64,000 bases of DNA from positions 1 through 64,000 of the forward strand of contig JALCLH010000015.1 of NCBI GenBank assembly GCA_022647765.1, in the 5' to 3' direction. This DNA is from Acidipropionibacterium sp. Lineage in GTDB: Bacteria; Actinomycetota; Actinomycetes; Propionibacteriales; Propionibacteriaceae. Below the pieces are notes generated by a model, which ran no database searches, had not been told where the DNA came from, and worked only from the letters and a program-made list of their open reading frames with translations. Below, piece after piece: positions 46,322-55,327 of the stretch (the first letter of the stretch is position 1; the number at the start of each line of letters is the position of its first letter). A program made the position numbers and the translations under genes.

Positions 46322-46879
46322 CTATGCGGTAAGGGTCTCCTCGATCGCGGCAGTGAAGGCCTCCAGATCGCCGGGCTGACGCGAGGTGATGAGACGGTAG
46401 CCATTCCCCGGGCACACCTTGACCTCCTGGTCCACCCAGGTGGCCCCGGCGTTGCGAAGGTCGCTGCCGATGGTGTGATACGAGGTGAGGGTCTTGCCCT
46501 CGGCGAGCCCGGCGTCGACAAGCAGCCAGGGCGCGTGGCAGATCATCGCCACCACCTTGCCGTCCTTCGCGAATGACTGGACCAGGGACTGGGCGTCGGC
46601 GTCGACCCTCAGCGAGTCGGCGTTGAGAGTGCCGCCGGGGACGACGACGACGTCATAACCGTCGGCGTCGGCCTGCGCCAGGGTGGTGTCGGGCTGGACG
46701 ACAGTACTGGGTGTCTTGTCGCCGTCGAGGGTCTCGATGGGGTCGGTGGTGGTGGCCGCCACCGTCACCTGAGCGCCGTGCTCCTTGAGGAATGTCAGGG
46801 GTACCGTGAGCTCCGAGGTCTCGGTGCCGTAGTTCGTCGAGAGGATGAGAATCTTCTTGCCGTTCAACGTGTCTGTCAT
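46322..46879 (-). CDS. DJ-1/PfpI-family protein
   Basis: 185 residues. KKILILSTNYGTETSELTVP opens the fold; the nucleophile elbow is VAMICHAPWLLVDAGL with the catalytic cysteine and adjacent His, and YDVVVVPGGTLNADSLR supplies the Glu/Gly region. Family members are glyoxalases, deglycases or proteases; this sequence is closest to the general stress YfkM/PfpI type. ATG 46879, with GGAAGGGAG upstream. It stands alone. Confidence 0.9.
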   Translation of the reverse strand: MTDTLNGKKILILSTNYGTETSELTVPLTFLKEHGAQVTVAATTTDPIETLDGDKTPSTVVQPDTTLAQADADGYDVVVVPGGTLNADSLRVDADAQSLVQSFAKDGKVVAMICHAPWLLVDAGLAEGKTLTSYHTIGSDLRNAGATWVDQEVKVCPGNGYRLITSRQPGDLEAFTAAIEETLTA

Positions 46880-46926
46880 GAGAATCTCCCTTCCGCCACC
46901 GATGCTACGTGGCCCTCGACGGCGTC

Positions 46927-47514
46927 TCAGCGAGCGAGTTCCCCGATCTCCCGCACGACATCCCGCAGCGCCGCGCTCAGGGCCTGCGGCCCCGCCGGAG
47001 TCTCCTCGGAGTGCCCGATGAACTTGAGAGCCGCGACCACCACATTCACCGCCAGCCGCGACCTGCGGAGATCATTGCCGCGTCTGGTCGCCAGATCCAC
47101 CAGGTCGCTGCACAGTTCGTTGACCTGCCGGCCGAGGTCGCTCAGCGGCCCCGGCTGACTGGCCGCCAGCCGCTTGAGGCCCGCGACGTCGGTGGAGGGG
47201 TCCACATGGCTGCCGACCAGACCGCACAGGTCCGACATCAGATCGCCCCGGCTGGCGAGGAACCGGCTGCGGTCCTCCTCGGTGAGCGGGCGGATCGTCA
47301 TCCCGAGCACCGCGGCGGCCTTGGAGGGGTAGTAGTTGAAGAAGGTCCGCTGGGAAACGTCGGCGGCGGCGCAGATCTCCCCCACGGTGACGCCGTCGAT
47401 GCCGCGCTCGGCGGCGAGCCCCAGCGCCGCGTGATGGATGGCCCGTCGGGTGGCCTGCTTCTTCTGCTCCCGCAGGCCACCCGGCCTGGCGTCTCCGGTC
47501 GTGTCCTCGGTCAC
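46927..47514 (-). CDS. TetR-family regulator of the DHA2 operon
   Basis: 195 residues. QKKQATRRAIHHAALGLAAE, TVGEICAAADVSQRTFFNYY and PSKAAAVLGM are the TetR DNA-binding domain, with NYYPSK in place of the more common HYFPSK. The GTG start at 47514 overlaps the stop of the upstream exporter by 4 nt, so regulator and exporter are one transcript and the regulator probably controls the operon through the palindrome at 49670. Confidence 0.88.
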   Translation of the reverse strand: MTEDTTGDARPGGLREQKKQATRRAIHHAALGLAAERGIDGVTVGEICAAADVSQRTFFNYYPSKAAAVLGMTIRPLTEEDRSRFLASRGDLMSDLCGLVGSHVDPSTDVAGLKRLAASQPGPLSDLGRQVNELCSDLVDLATRRGNDLRRSRLAVNVVVAALKFIGHSEETPAGPQALSAALRDVVREIGELAR

Positions 47515-49547
47515 GGCCGGGCTCCGGCCTGAGCCGTTCCCTGCTCCCCGGCATCCTCCTCGGCCTGCTCCTCGGCTCGTTTCCGGGCGTGATGGGCGCG
47601 CTCCTCGAGGGCCGAGTGCTCGCGCAGCGGCGGCACCTTGAAGAACCAGGTGAGGACGAAGGCGAGCAGGACCACGCCCAGGCCGACCTTGTAGACGATC
47701 TTGGCCGACTCCGTGAAGCCGTCCAGGAAGGGCTGGGCGAGCGCCTTGTCGGCGCCGTCGAGGAAGGAGGAGTCCGCCGTGCTGATGGCGGAGCCGCTGA
47801 GCCCGGAGCCGGACCTGATCCTGTCGGCGAGCTCGGGGGCCACCGCGTCGACGACGTGGGCGCGCTGCTGGGCATTGCTGTAGTCGACGGCCAGCCTGCC
47901 GCCGATGACGCTGACGTGCTCCTTGGCGGCGGCCTCCTGCAGCGCCTTGTCCACGGCCTGCTGCTGGGCGGCCGGAGGCAGATCGGCGGTCTCGGCCTTC
48001 ACCTGCTGGGAGACCTTCTGGGTCGCCTGATCCAGTCCCTTGGCGTAGTTCTGCTGGATCTTGCCGGTGATCGGCGACCACATGGTGTCCATGATGGCCT
48101 TGTTGTTCGGGGCACCGGCGACCTTCGGATCCAGGGCCGCGTCCAGCGATGCGCTCAACGTCGGGCGGTCCGACATCGCCGCGCCGATATTGGCCGGCAT
48201 CACCGAGAACAGCACCGACAGCAGCACCGCGGTGCCCAGCGTCCCGCCGATCTGCCGAAAGAAGGTCGACGAGCTGGTCGCCACACCCATGTCCCTGCCG
48301 GGCACCGCGTTCTGGCTGGCCTGGGTGAGCGCCTGCATCAGCAGGCCGAGCCCCAGACCGAGCACGAACATCCCGATCAGCACGTGCCAGAGCGGACCGC
48401 CGAGGGCCCACAGCAGGACCAGATAGCCGCAGGCGGTGATCCCGGTGCCGACCGGCGGGAACCACTGGTACTTCCCGGTCCGGGAGATGAGGACGCCGGC
48501 CAGGATCGAGGAGATCATCAGTCCGAGCATCATCGGCAGGGTCGCGAAACCGGACTCGGTCGGCGTCAACCCCACCACGATCTGGAGGTAGAGCGGGATC
48601 GTCATCATGGCGCCGAACATCCCGAAGCCGATCAGCAGGCCGAGCACCGAGGCCCACGAGAAGGCGCGATAGCCGAAGAGCCGCAGCGGGATGATGGCGT
48701 CGTCTCCGACGGCGTGCTCGATGAGGACGAACGCGACCAGCGAGACCGCCGAGACGACGTAGCAGACGATGGAGCCGATCGACGTCCACCCCCACTGGCG
48801 GCCCTGCTCGGCAACCAGGAGCATCGGGACCAGCGCCAGCACGACGGTGGTGGCTCCCCACCAGTCCACCCGCGGGCGCTTGCCGCTGGTGAAGGTCGGC
48901 AGGTGCAGGAAGAGGAAGACCATGACGATGGCGAGGACCCCGACCGGCACGTTGACCAGGAACACCCAGCGCCATCCCGCGATCCAGAGAATCTCGTGGG
49001 CATCGGCGAACAGGCCGCCGATCAGCGGCCCGACCACCGTCGAGATGCCGAACACGGCGAGGAAGTAGCCCTGGTACTTGGCCCGCTCGCGGGGCGCGAG
49101 CATGTCGCCCATGATGGCCAGCGGCAGCGACATCAGGCCGCCGGCGCCGATCCCCTGGAAGGCCCGGAAGGCGGCGAGCATCAGCATCGAGGTCGAGAAG
49201 GCCGAGGCGAAGGAGCCGATCACGAAGATCGAGATGGCGATCAGGAACAGCGGTCTGCGCCCGAACATGTCGGAGAGCTTGCCGTAGATCGGCGTCATGA
49301 TCGTGGAGGTGATGAGGTAGGCCGTGGTCACCCAGGCCTGCTTGTCGAGGCCGTTGAGATCGTCGCCGATGGTCCGGATGGCCGTGGAGACGATGGTCTG
49401 GTCCAGCGAGCTGAGGAACATCGCCGTCATCAGCGACAGCACCACGAGCATGATCTGGCGCTGGCTCATCAGGGCACCGTCGTGCTGCCCTGGCGCCGAC
49501 GAGGGGCTCGGCGCTCCCGCCCCGGCGGTTGTGGGTTGTGCGGTCAC
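47511..49547 (-). CDS. MFS drug exporter, DHA2 family with large extracytoplasmic loop
   Basis: 678 residues with 14 membrane segments. MFLSSLDQTIVSTAIRTIG carries the DHA2 motif (Asp in helix 1), GKLSDMFGRRPLFL is the MFS loop 2-3 motif, and GPLIGGLFAD the antiporter motif C. A loop of about 150 residues sits before the final membrane helix (from ANIGAAMSDRP to ESAKIVYK), predicted outside the membrane and rich in Ala and Asp. The C-terminus is a highly charged helix. GTG 49547 with AGGAT upstream. Substrate unknown. First gene of the operon that also encodes its TetR. Confidence 0.9.
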   Translation of the reverse strand: MTAQPTTAGAGAPSPSSAPGQHDGALMSQRQIMLVVLSLMTAMFLSSLDQTIVSTAIRTIGDDLNGLDKQAWVTTAYLITSTIMTPIYGKLSDMFGRRPLFLIAISIFVIGSFASAFSTSMLMLAAFRAFQGIGAGGLMSLPLAIMGDMLAPRERAKYQGYFLAVFGISTVVGPLIGGLFADAHEILWIAGWRWVFLVNVPVGVLAIVMVFLFLHLPTFTSGKRPRVDWWGATTVVLALVPMLLVAEQGRQWGWTSIGSIVCYVVSAVSLVAFVLIEHAVGDDAIIPLRLFGYRAFSWASVLGLLIGFGMFGAMMTIPLYLQIVVGLTPTESGFATLPMMLGLMISSILAGVLISRTGKYQWFPPVGTGITACGYLVLLWALGGPLWHVLIGMFVLGLGLGLLMQALTQASQNAVPGRDMGVATSSSTFFRQIGGTLGTAVLLSVLFSVMPANIGAAMSDRPTLSASLDAALDPKVAGAPNNKAIMDTMWSPITGKIQQNYAKGLDQATQKVSQQVKAETADLPPAAQQQAVDKALQEAAAKEHVSVIGGRLAVDYSNAQQRAHVVDAVAPELADRIRSGSGLSGSAISTADSSFLDGADKALAQPFLDGFTESAKIVYKVGLGVVLLAFVLTWFFKVPPLREHSALEERAHHARKRAEEQAEEDAGEQGTAQAGARP

Positions 49548-49669
49548 TGCAATCCTGCGATTCTCACTCGAGCAGGCAGGGGCGGGCCCGGGGCATCACC
49601 GCGGGGACTCGCCCCGCGTCCCTGCGGGTCGCGCGACGGGATCGCCGCGCGACCGCTAATCTAGCTCAA

Positions 49670-49703
49670 CTTGCACAGTATGCAAGAATTTCGCTTCCAG
49701 CGT
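49670..49703 (-). promoter_or_regulatory. promoter and operator of the exporter-TetR operon
   Basis: The inverted repeat CTTGCA-CAGTA-TGCAAG (49670-49686) lies about 120 bp upstream of the exporter start. On the minus strand a -35-like TTGCAT within it is followed after 16 bp by a -10-like TAGATT (near 49659-49664). Repressor binding would cover the -35. The boxes are partial matches to consensus. Confidence 0.6.
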
Positions 49704-49719
49704 TGCCGGACCAGGGTTC

Positions 49720-49739
49720 GACACTGCCCCGGGGCGGTG

Positions 49740-49741
<2 letters not shown>
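49720..49741 (-). terminator. hairpin at the gap stop codon
   Basis: 11-bp arms (49720-49730 and 49731-49741) with one T-G wobble and no spare loop (4 central bases would open). It overlaps the gap stop codon and precedes the promoter of the exporter operon on the same strand. Confidence 0.55.
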
Positions 49742-50744
<1,003 letters not shown>

Positions 50745-50753
50745 TGTGTGTCC

Positions 50754-51431
50754 TTATTGATTGTCCCGGCGGCGGCTGCCGCCGGAGGTGGTGGAGTTGG
50801 TGGTGGTCCTGGCGGTTGTGGAGTTGCCAGTTGCCGAGCTGCCGGGGATCGGGCTGCCGGACGCCGCAGTGCCCGCCGCGGCCCGCAACAGATCGAGGGC
50901 GCCCGCCCGGGCCTCATCGAAGGGACGCCGGTCCTGGGCGGCGATCGCCAGCACATAGCCGCCCTGGATGGTGGCGGTGAGCAGGTGCGCGAGCCTCCCG
51001 GCGTCCAAGGTTCCGGGGAGCTCCCCGATCGCGATGGCCTGGTCGACGACGGGGACCAGACATCGGTGGATCTCGGCGAAGGACTCCTCGATCGGGGCGA
51101 GCATGCCCGGGTCGTCGACCACCTCGGGGTCCTGGGTGAGCCGGCCCACCTTGCAGCCTCTGAGCGGTTCGGCGTCACGGCTCAGGTAGCCGACGAGCCG
51201 GTCCATCGGGTCTCCGGGGCCTTTCAGGATCTCGAGGCTGCGGGGAAGCAGCGTCTCGCAGTTGCGCCGGATCGCGGCGATGCCGAGATCGCGCTTCGAG
51301 GGGAAGTGGTAGTACATGCTGCCCTGCCCCACCCCGGAGCGCTCGCGCACCTCGCGGGGGCTGGTGGCCGCGTAGCCGCGCTCCCAGATGAGGTCGCTCA
51401 TCGTCTCGACGAGTTTCTCCTTGGAGTTCAT
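50754..51431 (-). CDS. TetR-family regulator, probable repressor of uvrA2
   Basis: 225 residues. SKEKLVETMSDLIWERGYAA, TSPREVRERSGVGQGSMYYH and FPSKRDLGIAAI form a TetR DNA-binding domain. The tail after residue 190 is Ser/Thr/Gly-rich and probably disordered. MNSKEKLVET at 51431 is chosen because upstream codons cover the operator. It is divergent from the UvrA2 gene and shares the intergenic palindrome. Confidence 0.87.
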   Translation of the reverse strand: MNSKEKLVETMSDLIWERGYAATSPREVRERSGVGQGSMYYHFPSKRDLGIAAIRRNCETLLPRSLEILKGPGDPMDRLVGYLSRDAEPLRGCKVGRLTQDPEVVDDPGMLAPIEESFAEIHRCLVPVVDQAIAIGELPGTLDAGRLAHLLTATIQGGYVLAIAAQDRRPFDEARAGALDLLRAAAGTAASGSPIPGSSATGNSTTARTTTNSTTSGGSRRRDNQ

Positions 51432-51440
51432 GACCTTGAC

Positions 51441-51460
51441 TGTACATACCTCTAGGTACA
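51441..51460. promoter_or_regulatory. palindromic operator between TetR and uvrA2
   Basis: A 20-bp inverted repeat, half-site TGTACCTA on one strand and TGTACATA on the other, centred between the two divergent starts (51431 and 51508). Typical size and position for TetR binding, controlling both genes. Confidence 0.7.
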
Positions 51461-51507
51461 GACACAAGGGTCAATCAGTAACGTTGCACCGCTAGCATCG
51501 CTGCATC

Positions 51508-54171
51508 ATGACCTCCGAGCCTGATCCCACCGCCTCGTCCATTCCCCCATCCCGGGCGGCTCTCGCCGCCTCCCCCGGTGCGACTCCCGGCGTCGTGCCC
51601 GACTCGATGATCCGGGTGACCGACGCCCGGGAGCACAACCTGCGGCATGTGTCGGTGGCAGCTCCCCGCGACTCCTTCGTCGTGTTCACCGGGGTGTCGG
51701 GGTCGGGCAAGTCGTCGCTGGCCTTCGGCACGGTCTACGCCGAGGCCCAGCGCCGCTACCTCGAGTCGGTCGCCCCCTACGCACGGCGTCTCATCGATCA
51801 GGTCGGCGCGCCCAAGGTCGGAGACATCACCGGCCTGCCGACGGCGATCGCCCTCCAGCAGCGCCGCGGGACGCCGTCGAGCAGGTCGACCGTCGGCACG
51901 ATCACCATGCTGTCGAACTCGCTGCGCATGCTGTTCTCCCGGGCCGGCACCTACCCGGCGGGCACGACCGAGCGACTCGACTCGGACGCGTTCTCGCCCA
52001 ACACTCCCGTCGGCGCCTGCCTCGAGTGCCACGGTCTGGGGCAGGTTCACGACGTCACCGAGGCGTCGATGGTGCCCGATCCGTCGCTGTCGATCCGGGA
52101 GAAGGCCGTCGCGGCCTGGCCGGGGGCCTGGCAGGGCAAGAACTACCTGGACATCCTGGTCGAACTGGGCCATGACGTCGACCGACCGTGGCGGGAGCTG
52201 CCGCAGGCCGAGCGGGACTGGATTCTGTTCACCGATGAGCAGCCGGTGGTCACCGTACATCCCGTCCGCAGGGCGGACCAGATCCAGCGCGAGTATCAGG
52301 GCACCTACATGAGCGCGCGGCGCTATGTGATGCACACCTTCGCGACGACCGGGTCGGCGACGATGCGCAAGCGGGTCTCCCGGTTCATGGTGTCGCGGCC
52401 CTGCCCGACCTGTCACGGGGCGCGGCTCGCGCCGGCCGCCCTCGCCGTGACTTTCGCGGGCCGCACCGTCACCGAACTGGCGGCCCTGCCGCTGCGCGAC
52501 CTGGCCGAGGTACTGCGGCCCACCGCCGAGCTCGATCACCCGGCCGCGGCCTGGGCCTCGCCCGATTCCGGCGAGACGACCGAGGCCGCCGTCGCACTGG
52601 CGCGCGACCTGCGATCGCGCATCGAGACGCTCACCGAGCTCGGACTGGGCTACCTCGCGATCGGCCGCTCGACCCCGACCCTGTCGGCCGGCGAGCTGCA
52701 GCGCCTGCGCCTGGCCACCCAGCTGCGCTCGGGACTGTTCGGGGTGCTCTATGTTCTCGACGAGCCCTCGGCCGGGCTGCATCCGGCCGATACCGAGGCC
52801 CTGCTCGCCGCCCTCGAACGGCTGCGCGCGGCCGGGAACTCCCTGTTCGTCGTCGAGCACGACCTCGACGTGGTGCGGCGCGCCGACTGGATCGTCGACG
52901 TCGGCCCCGGTGCGGGCGAGCGCGGCGGAGAGGTGCTCTACTCCGGGCCGGTGGCCGGGCTCGAGGAGGTGCCGGCGTCCATCACGCGCCGGTACCTGTA
53001 TCCGGACGCCGGGGAGAGGCTCGTCCGTCGTGTCCCGAGGACTCCGGCGAGCTGGCTGGAGCTATCCGGCATCACCCGGCACAACCTGCGCGACGTGTCG
53101 GCCGCGATTCCGCTGGGCGCGTTCACCGTGGTCACCGGGGTGTCGGGATCCGGAAAGTCGACACTGGTCAGCCAGGTGCTGACCGAGGTAGTGGCCGAGC
53201 AGCTGGCCGAGCGGGCTCGTCTGCGGCCGGGCCGTGGCGGCTCGGGACGCGACTATGGGCACCGTGGCGGTGGCGCAGCCCCCGAGGCGGATGGCGAGGG
53301 AGACGACACCGAGTCGCGCGTCGAGGTCGAGAGCCTGGTGCGCCAGGCCGGGGCCGTGCGGGTGCGCGGGCTGGACGGCGTCGACAGGTTGGTGCGGGTC
53401 GACCAGAAGCCGATCGGGCGCACTCCCCGGTCGAATCTCGCGACCTACACCGGGCTGTTCGATGCGGTGCGGAAGGTCTTCGCGGCCACCGAGGGTGCGA
53501 AGAAGCGGGGCTGGGGAGTCGGCCGGTTCTCCTTCAACGTTCCCGAGGGCCGGTGCGAGACCTGCCAGGGAGAGGGGATGGTGTCGGTCGAGCTGCTCTT
53601 CCTGCCCGGCACCTACGCGCCGTGCCCGGCCTGCCACGGGGCCCGGTACAACCCCGAGACCCTCGAGGTCGCCTGGCGCGGGAGGACCATCGCCGACGTC
53701 CTGCACATGACCGTCGAGGAGGCCGCCGGATTCTTCGCAGAAGTCCCGGCGGCGAAGCGATCGCTGCGCACCCTGGTCGACGTGGGCCTGGGATACCTGC
53801 GCCTGGGCCAGCCGGCCACCGAGCTGTCGGGCGGCGAGGCGCAGCGCATCAAGCTCGCCAGCGAGCTGCAACGCACCCGCCGCGGGCACACGCTCTATGT
53901 GCTCGACGAGCCGACCACGGGCCTCCACCCGGCCGACATCGACCAGCTCGTCGCCGAGCTGCAGGGCCTGGTGGACGGCGGAAACACCGTCGTGGTGGTC
54001 GAGCACGACATGCGCGTCGCGGCCGGCGCCGACTGGGTCATCGACATGGGCCCGGGCGGTGGTGATGCCGGTGGGGCCGTCGTGGCGGCGGGCACCCCGG
54101 AGACGGTCGCCGCGTGCGCGGAGAGCCGCACCGCCCCGTATCTCGCAGCGACCCTGGAGCTCCGGGCCTGA
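51508..54171 (+). CDS. UvrA2-like ABC ATPase (class II UvrA)
   Basis: 887 residues with two ABC halves: Walker A TGVSGSGKSSLAFGTVYAE near 60 and TGVSGSGKSTLVSQVL near 545; zinc pairs CLECHGLG and CPTCHGARL, CETCQGEG and CPACHGARY; signatures LSAGELQRLRLATQL in the first half (variant) and ELSGGEAQRIKLASEL in the second; Walker B VLYVLDEPSAGLHPAD and TLYVLDEPTTGLHPAD. It lacks the UvrB-binding domain of class I UvrA, as in UvrA2/DrrC proteins tied to tolerance of DNA-binding drugs. Divergent from its TetR. No membrane part, so it acts on DNA in the cytoplasm. Confidence 0.9.
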   Translation: MTSEPDPTASSIPPSRAALAASPGATPGVVPDSMIRVTDAREHNLRHVSVAAPRDSFVVFTGVSGSGKSSLAFGTVYAEAQRRYLESVAPYARRLIDQVGAPKVGDITGLPTAIALQQRRGTPSSRSTVGTITMLSNSLRMLFSRAGTYPAGTTERLDSDAFSPNTPVGACLECHGLGQVHDVTEASMVPDPSLSIREKAVAAWPGAWQGKNYLDILVELGHDVDRPWRELPQAERDWILFTDEQPVVTVHPVRRADQIQREYQGTYMSARRYVMHTFATTGSATMRKRVSRFMVSRPCPTCHGARLAPAALAVTFAGRTVTELAALPLRDLAEVLRPTAELDHPAAAWASPDSGETTEAAVALARDLRSRIETLTELGLGYLAIGRSTPTLSAGELQRLRLATQLRSGLFGVLYVLDEPSAGLHPADTEALLAALERLRAAGNSLFVVEHDLDVVRRADWIVDVGPGAGERGGEVLYSGPVAGLEEVPASITRRYLYPDAGERLVRRVPRTPASWLELSGITRHNLRDVSAAIPLGAFTVVTGVSGSGKSTLVSQVLTEVVAEQLAERARLRPGRGGSGRDYGHRGGGAAPEADGEGDDTESRVEVESLVRQAGAVRVRGLDGVDRLVRVDQKPIGRTPRSNLATYTGLFDAVRKVFAATEGAKKRGWGVGRFSFNVPEGRCETCQGEGMVSVELLFLPGTYAPCPACHGARYNPETLEVAWRGRTIADVLHMTVEEAAGFFAEVPAAKRSLRTLVDVGLGYLRLGQPATELSGGEAQRIKLASELQRTRRGHTLYVLDEPTTGLHPADIDQLVAELQGLVDGGNTVVVVEHDMRVAAGADWVIDMGPGGGDAGGAVVAAGTPETVAACAESRTAPYLAATLELRA

Positions 54172-54197
54172 CGCCGCGAGAACACGCGGGCTGAACC

Positions 54198-54273
54198 TGC
54201 ACTTTTCACTCGCGTAAGGGCCGGTTTCCGCGTCGCACCTCAGAACCAGCCTCTTAGGCGAGTGAAATGTGCA
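54198..54273. repeat. 76-bp palindromic intergenic element
   Basis: 21-bp outer arms (54198-54218 and 54253-54273) with two mismatches, and a further inner pairing (GGCCGGTTTC with GAACCAGCC). Similar in size and architecture to the 79-bp elements but different in sequence. It lies between uvrA2 and the antitoxin gene. Confidence 0.75.
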
Positions 54274-54371
54274 CCCCATGAGCTCACGGATGGCCCGCGG
54301 GGGTCGACTGTTCAAGCCCCTCAGAAGCTCAGACCGGGAGTCATCGTGTTGCACCGTGCTACACTCGCCTC

Positions 54372-54731
54372 ATGTCCCGAACGAGCCAGCCGACCCGGCT
54401 TCCCGCCGACGTGTACGAGTCAGCCCTAGCGGCGTCGCAGGTCACGTCGCGCACGGTGCCGCAGCAGATCGCGCACTGGGCGCGCATCGGGCGCGAGCTG
54501 GAGATGTCACCGAAAGTGAACCTCCGTCAGATCGCCGCGGTGCTCGCAGGGACGGGATCCTACGATGCACTCGGCGAGCAGGAACAGGCGATCGTTCGCG
54601 AGGAGTGGGGCGACCGCATGGTCGCGCTGCGAGACGAACTCGACTATGCGGCGCGGTTTTCGGCCGAAGGCGAGTCGTACTCCGAGGCCGATGCGGATGG
54701 CAATCTGGTCATTCATCCGGCACGCAACTGA
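54372..54731 (+). CDS. ParD-like antitoxin
   Basis: 119 residues. RLPADVYESALAASQVTSRT and VPQQIAHWARIGRELEMSP form a ribbon-helix-helix-like N-terminus resembling the ParD-like/TA-antitoxin family. The C-terminus is acidic (FSAEGESYSEADADGNLV) and should bind the toxin. The stop TGA overlaps the toxin ATG by one base (TGATG). Such antitoxins usually repress their own promoter, which lies in the 100 bp upstream. Confidence 0.8.
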   Translation: MSRTSQPTRLPADVYESALAASQVTSRTVPQQIAHWARIGRELEMSPKVNLRQIAAVLAGTGSYDALGEQEQAIVREEWGDRMVALRDELDYAARFSAEGESYSEADADGNLVIHPARN

Positions 54732-55327
54732 TGCCCCTGCTGCACCTGCTCGCCGGGCCGAACGGCGCCGGGAAGTCCAGCTACGTTCACGACGTGCTCG
54801 CGCCGATCACCGGCTTGCCCTTTGTCAATGCCGATGAGATCGCCGCTGCCCGATGGCCGGATGCACAGGCCGAGCACGCCTACGAGGCAGCGCAGATCGC
54901 CGAGGCTCGGCGGCGGGAGCTGATTGGCGTGGGAGAGTCCTTCATTTCCGAAACCGTGTTCTCACATCCCAGCAAGGTCCAACTCGTCGCAGATGCCGTG
55001 AGCGCGGACTATCTGGTCCACCTCCATGTCGTCATCGTGCCCGTGGAACTCACCGTGCAACGCGTTCACGAGCGCGTGCGCCATGGAGGGCATTCCGTGC
55101 CGGAGCAGAAGATCCGAGATCGTTACGCGCGTCTGTGGGATCAGATAGCCGACGCAATCCAGATAGCGGATGTAACGGAAGTTCTCGACAACAGCCGTGC
55201 GGCAACTCCTTTCCGCCCCTGCGCGTCATTGGAGCGGGGCACGATCATCGGATCGCCGCGCTTGCCTTCCTGGGCACCCTCTGCTCTGGCGGAAGCACTG
55301 GCTTCACATCCCCCCAGGACCATCTGA
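54731..55327 (+). CDS. zeta-like toxin (P-loop kinase)
   Basis: 198 residues. Starts PLLHLLAGPNGAGKSSYVHD with Walker A GPNGAGKS, then FVNADEIAAARWPD (zeta D/E region), GESFISETVFSHPSKVQLV and RVRHGGHSVPEQKIRDRY (the GH-x3-x-x-I-R-x-R-basic lid), ending YDNS-like LDNSRAATPF. This is the zeta family that phosphorylates UDP-GlcNAc and blocks cell-wall synthesis. All key regions are present, so it could be active. It is paired with an unusual ParD-like antitoxin rather than epsilon/PezA. Its last 24 nt overlap the convergent MerR gene. Confidence 0.82.
   Translation: MPLLHLLAGPNGAGKSSYVHDVLAPITGLPFVNADEIAAARWPDAQAEHAYEAAQIAEARRRELIGVGESFISETVFSHPSKVQLVADAVSADYLVHLHVVIVPVELTVQRVHERVRHGGHSVPEQKIRDRYARLWDQIADAIQIADVTEVLDNSRAATPFRPCASLERGTIIGSPRLPSWAPSALAEALASHPPRTI

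Noticed and set aside
47589-49664. 691-codon open frame antisense to the DHA2 exporter
   Set aside because: Arg/His/Gln/Asp-rich shadow with no motif; the exporter on the other strand is clear.
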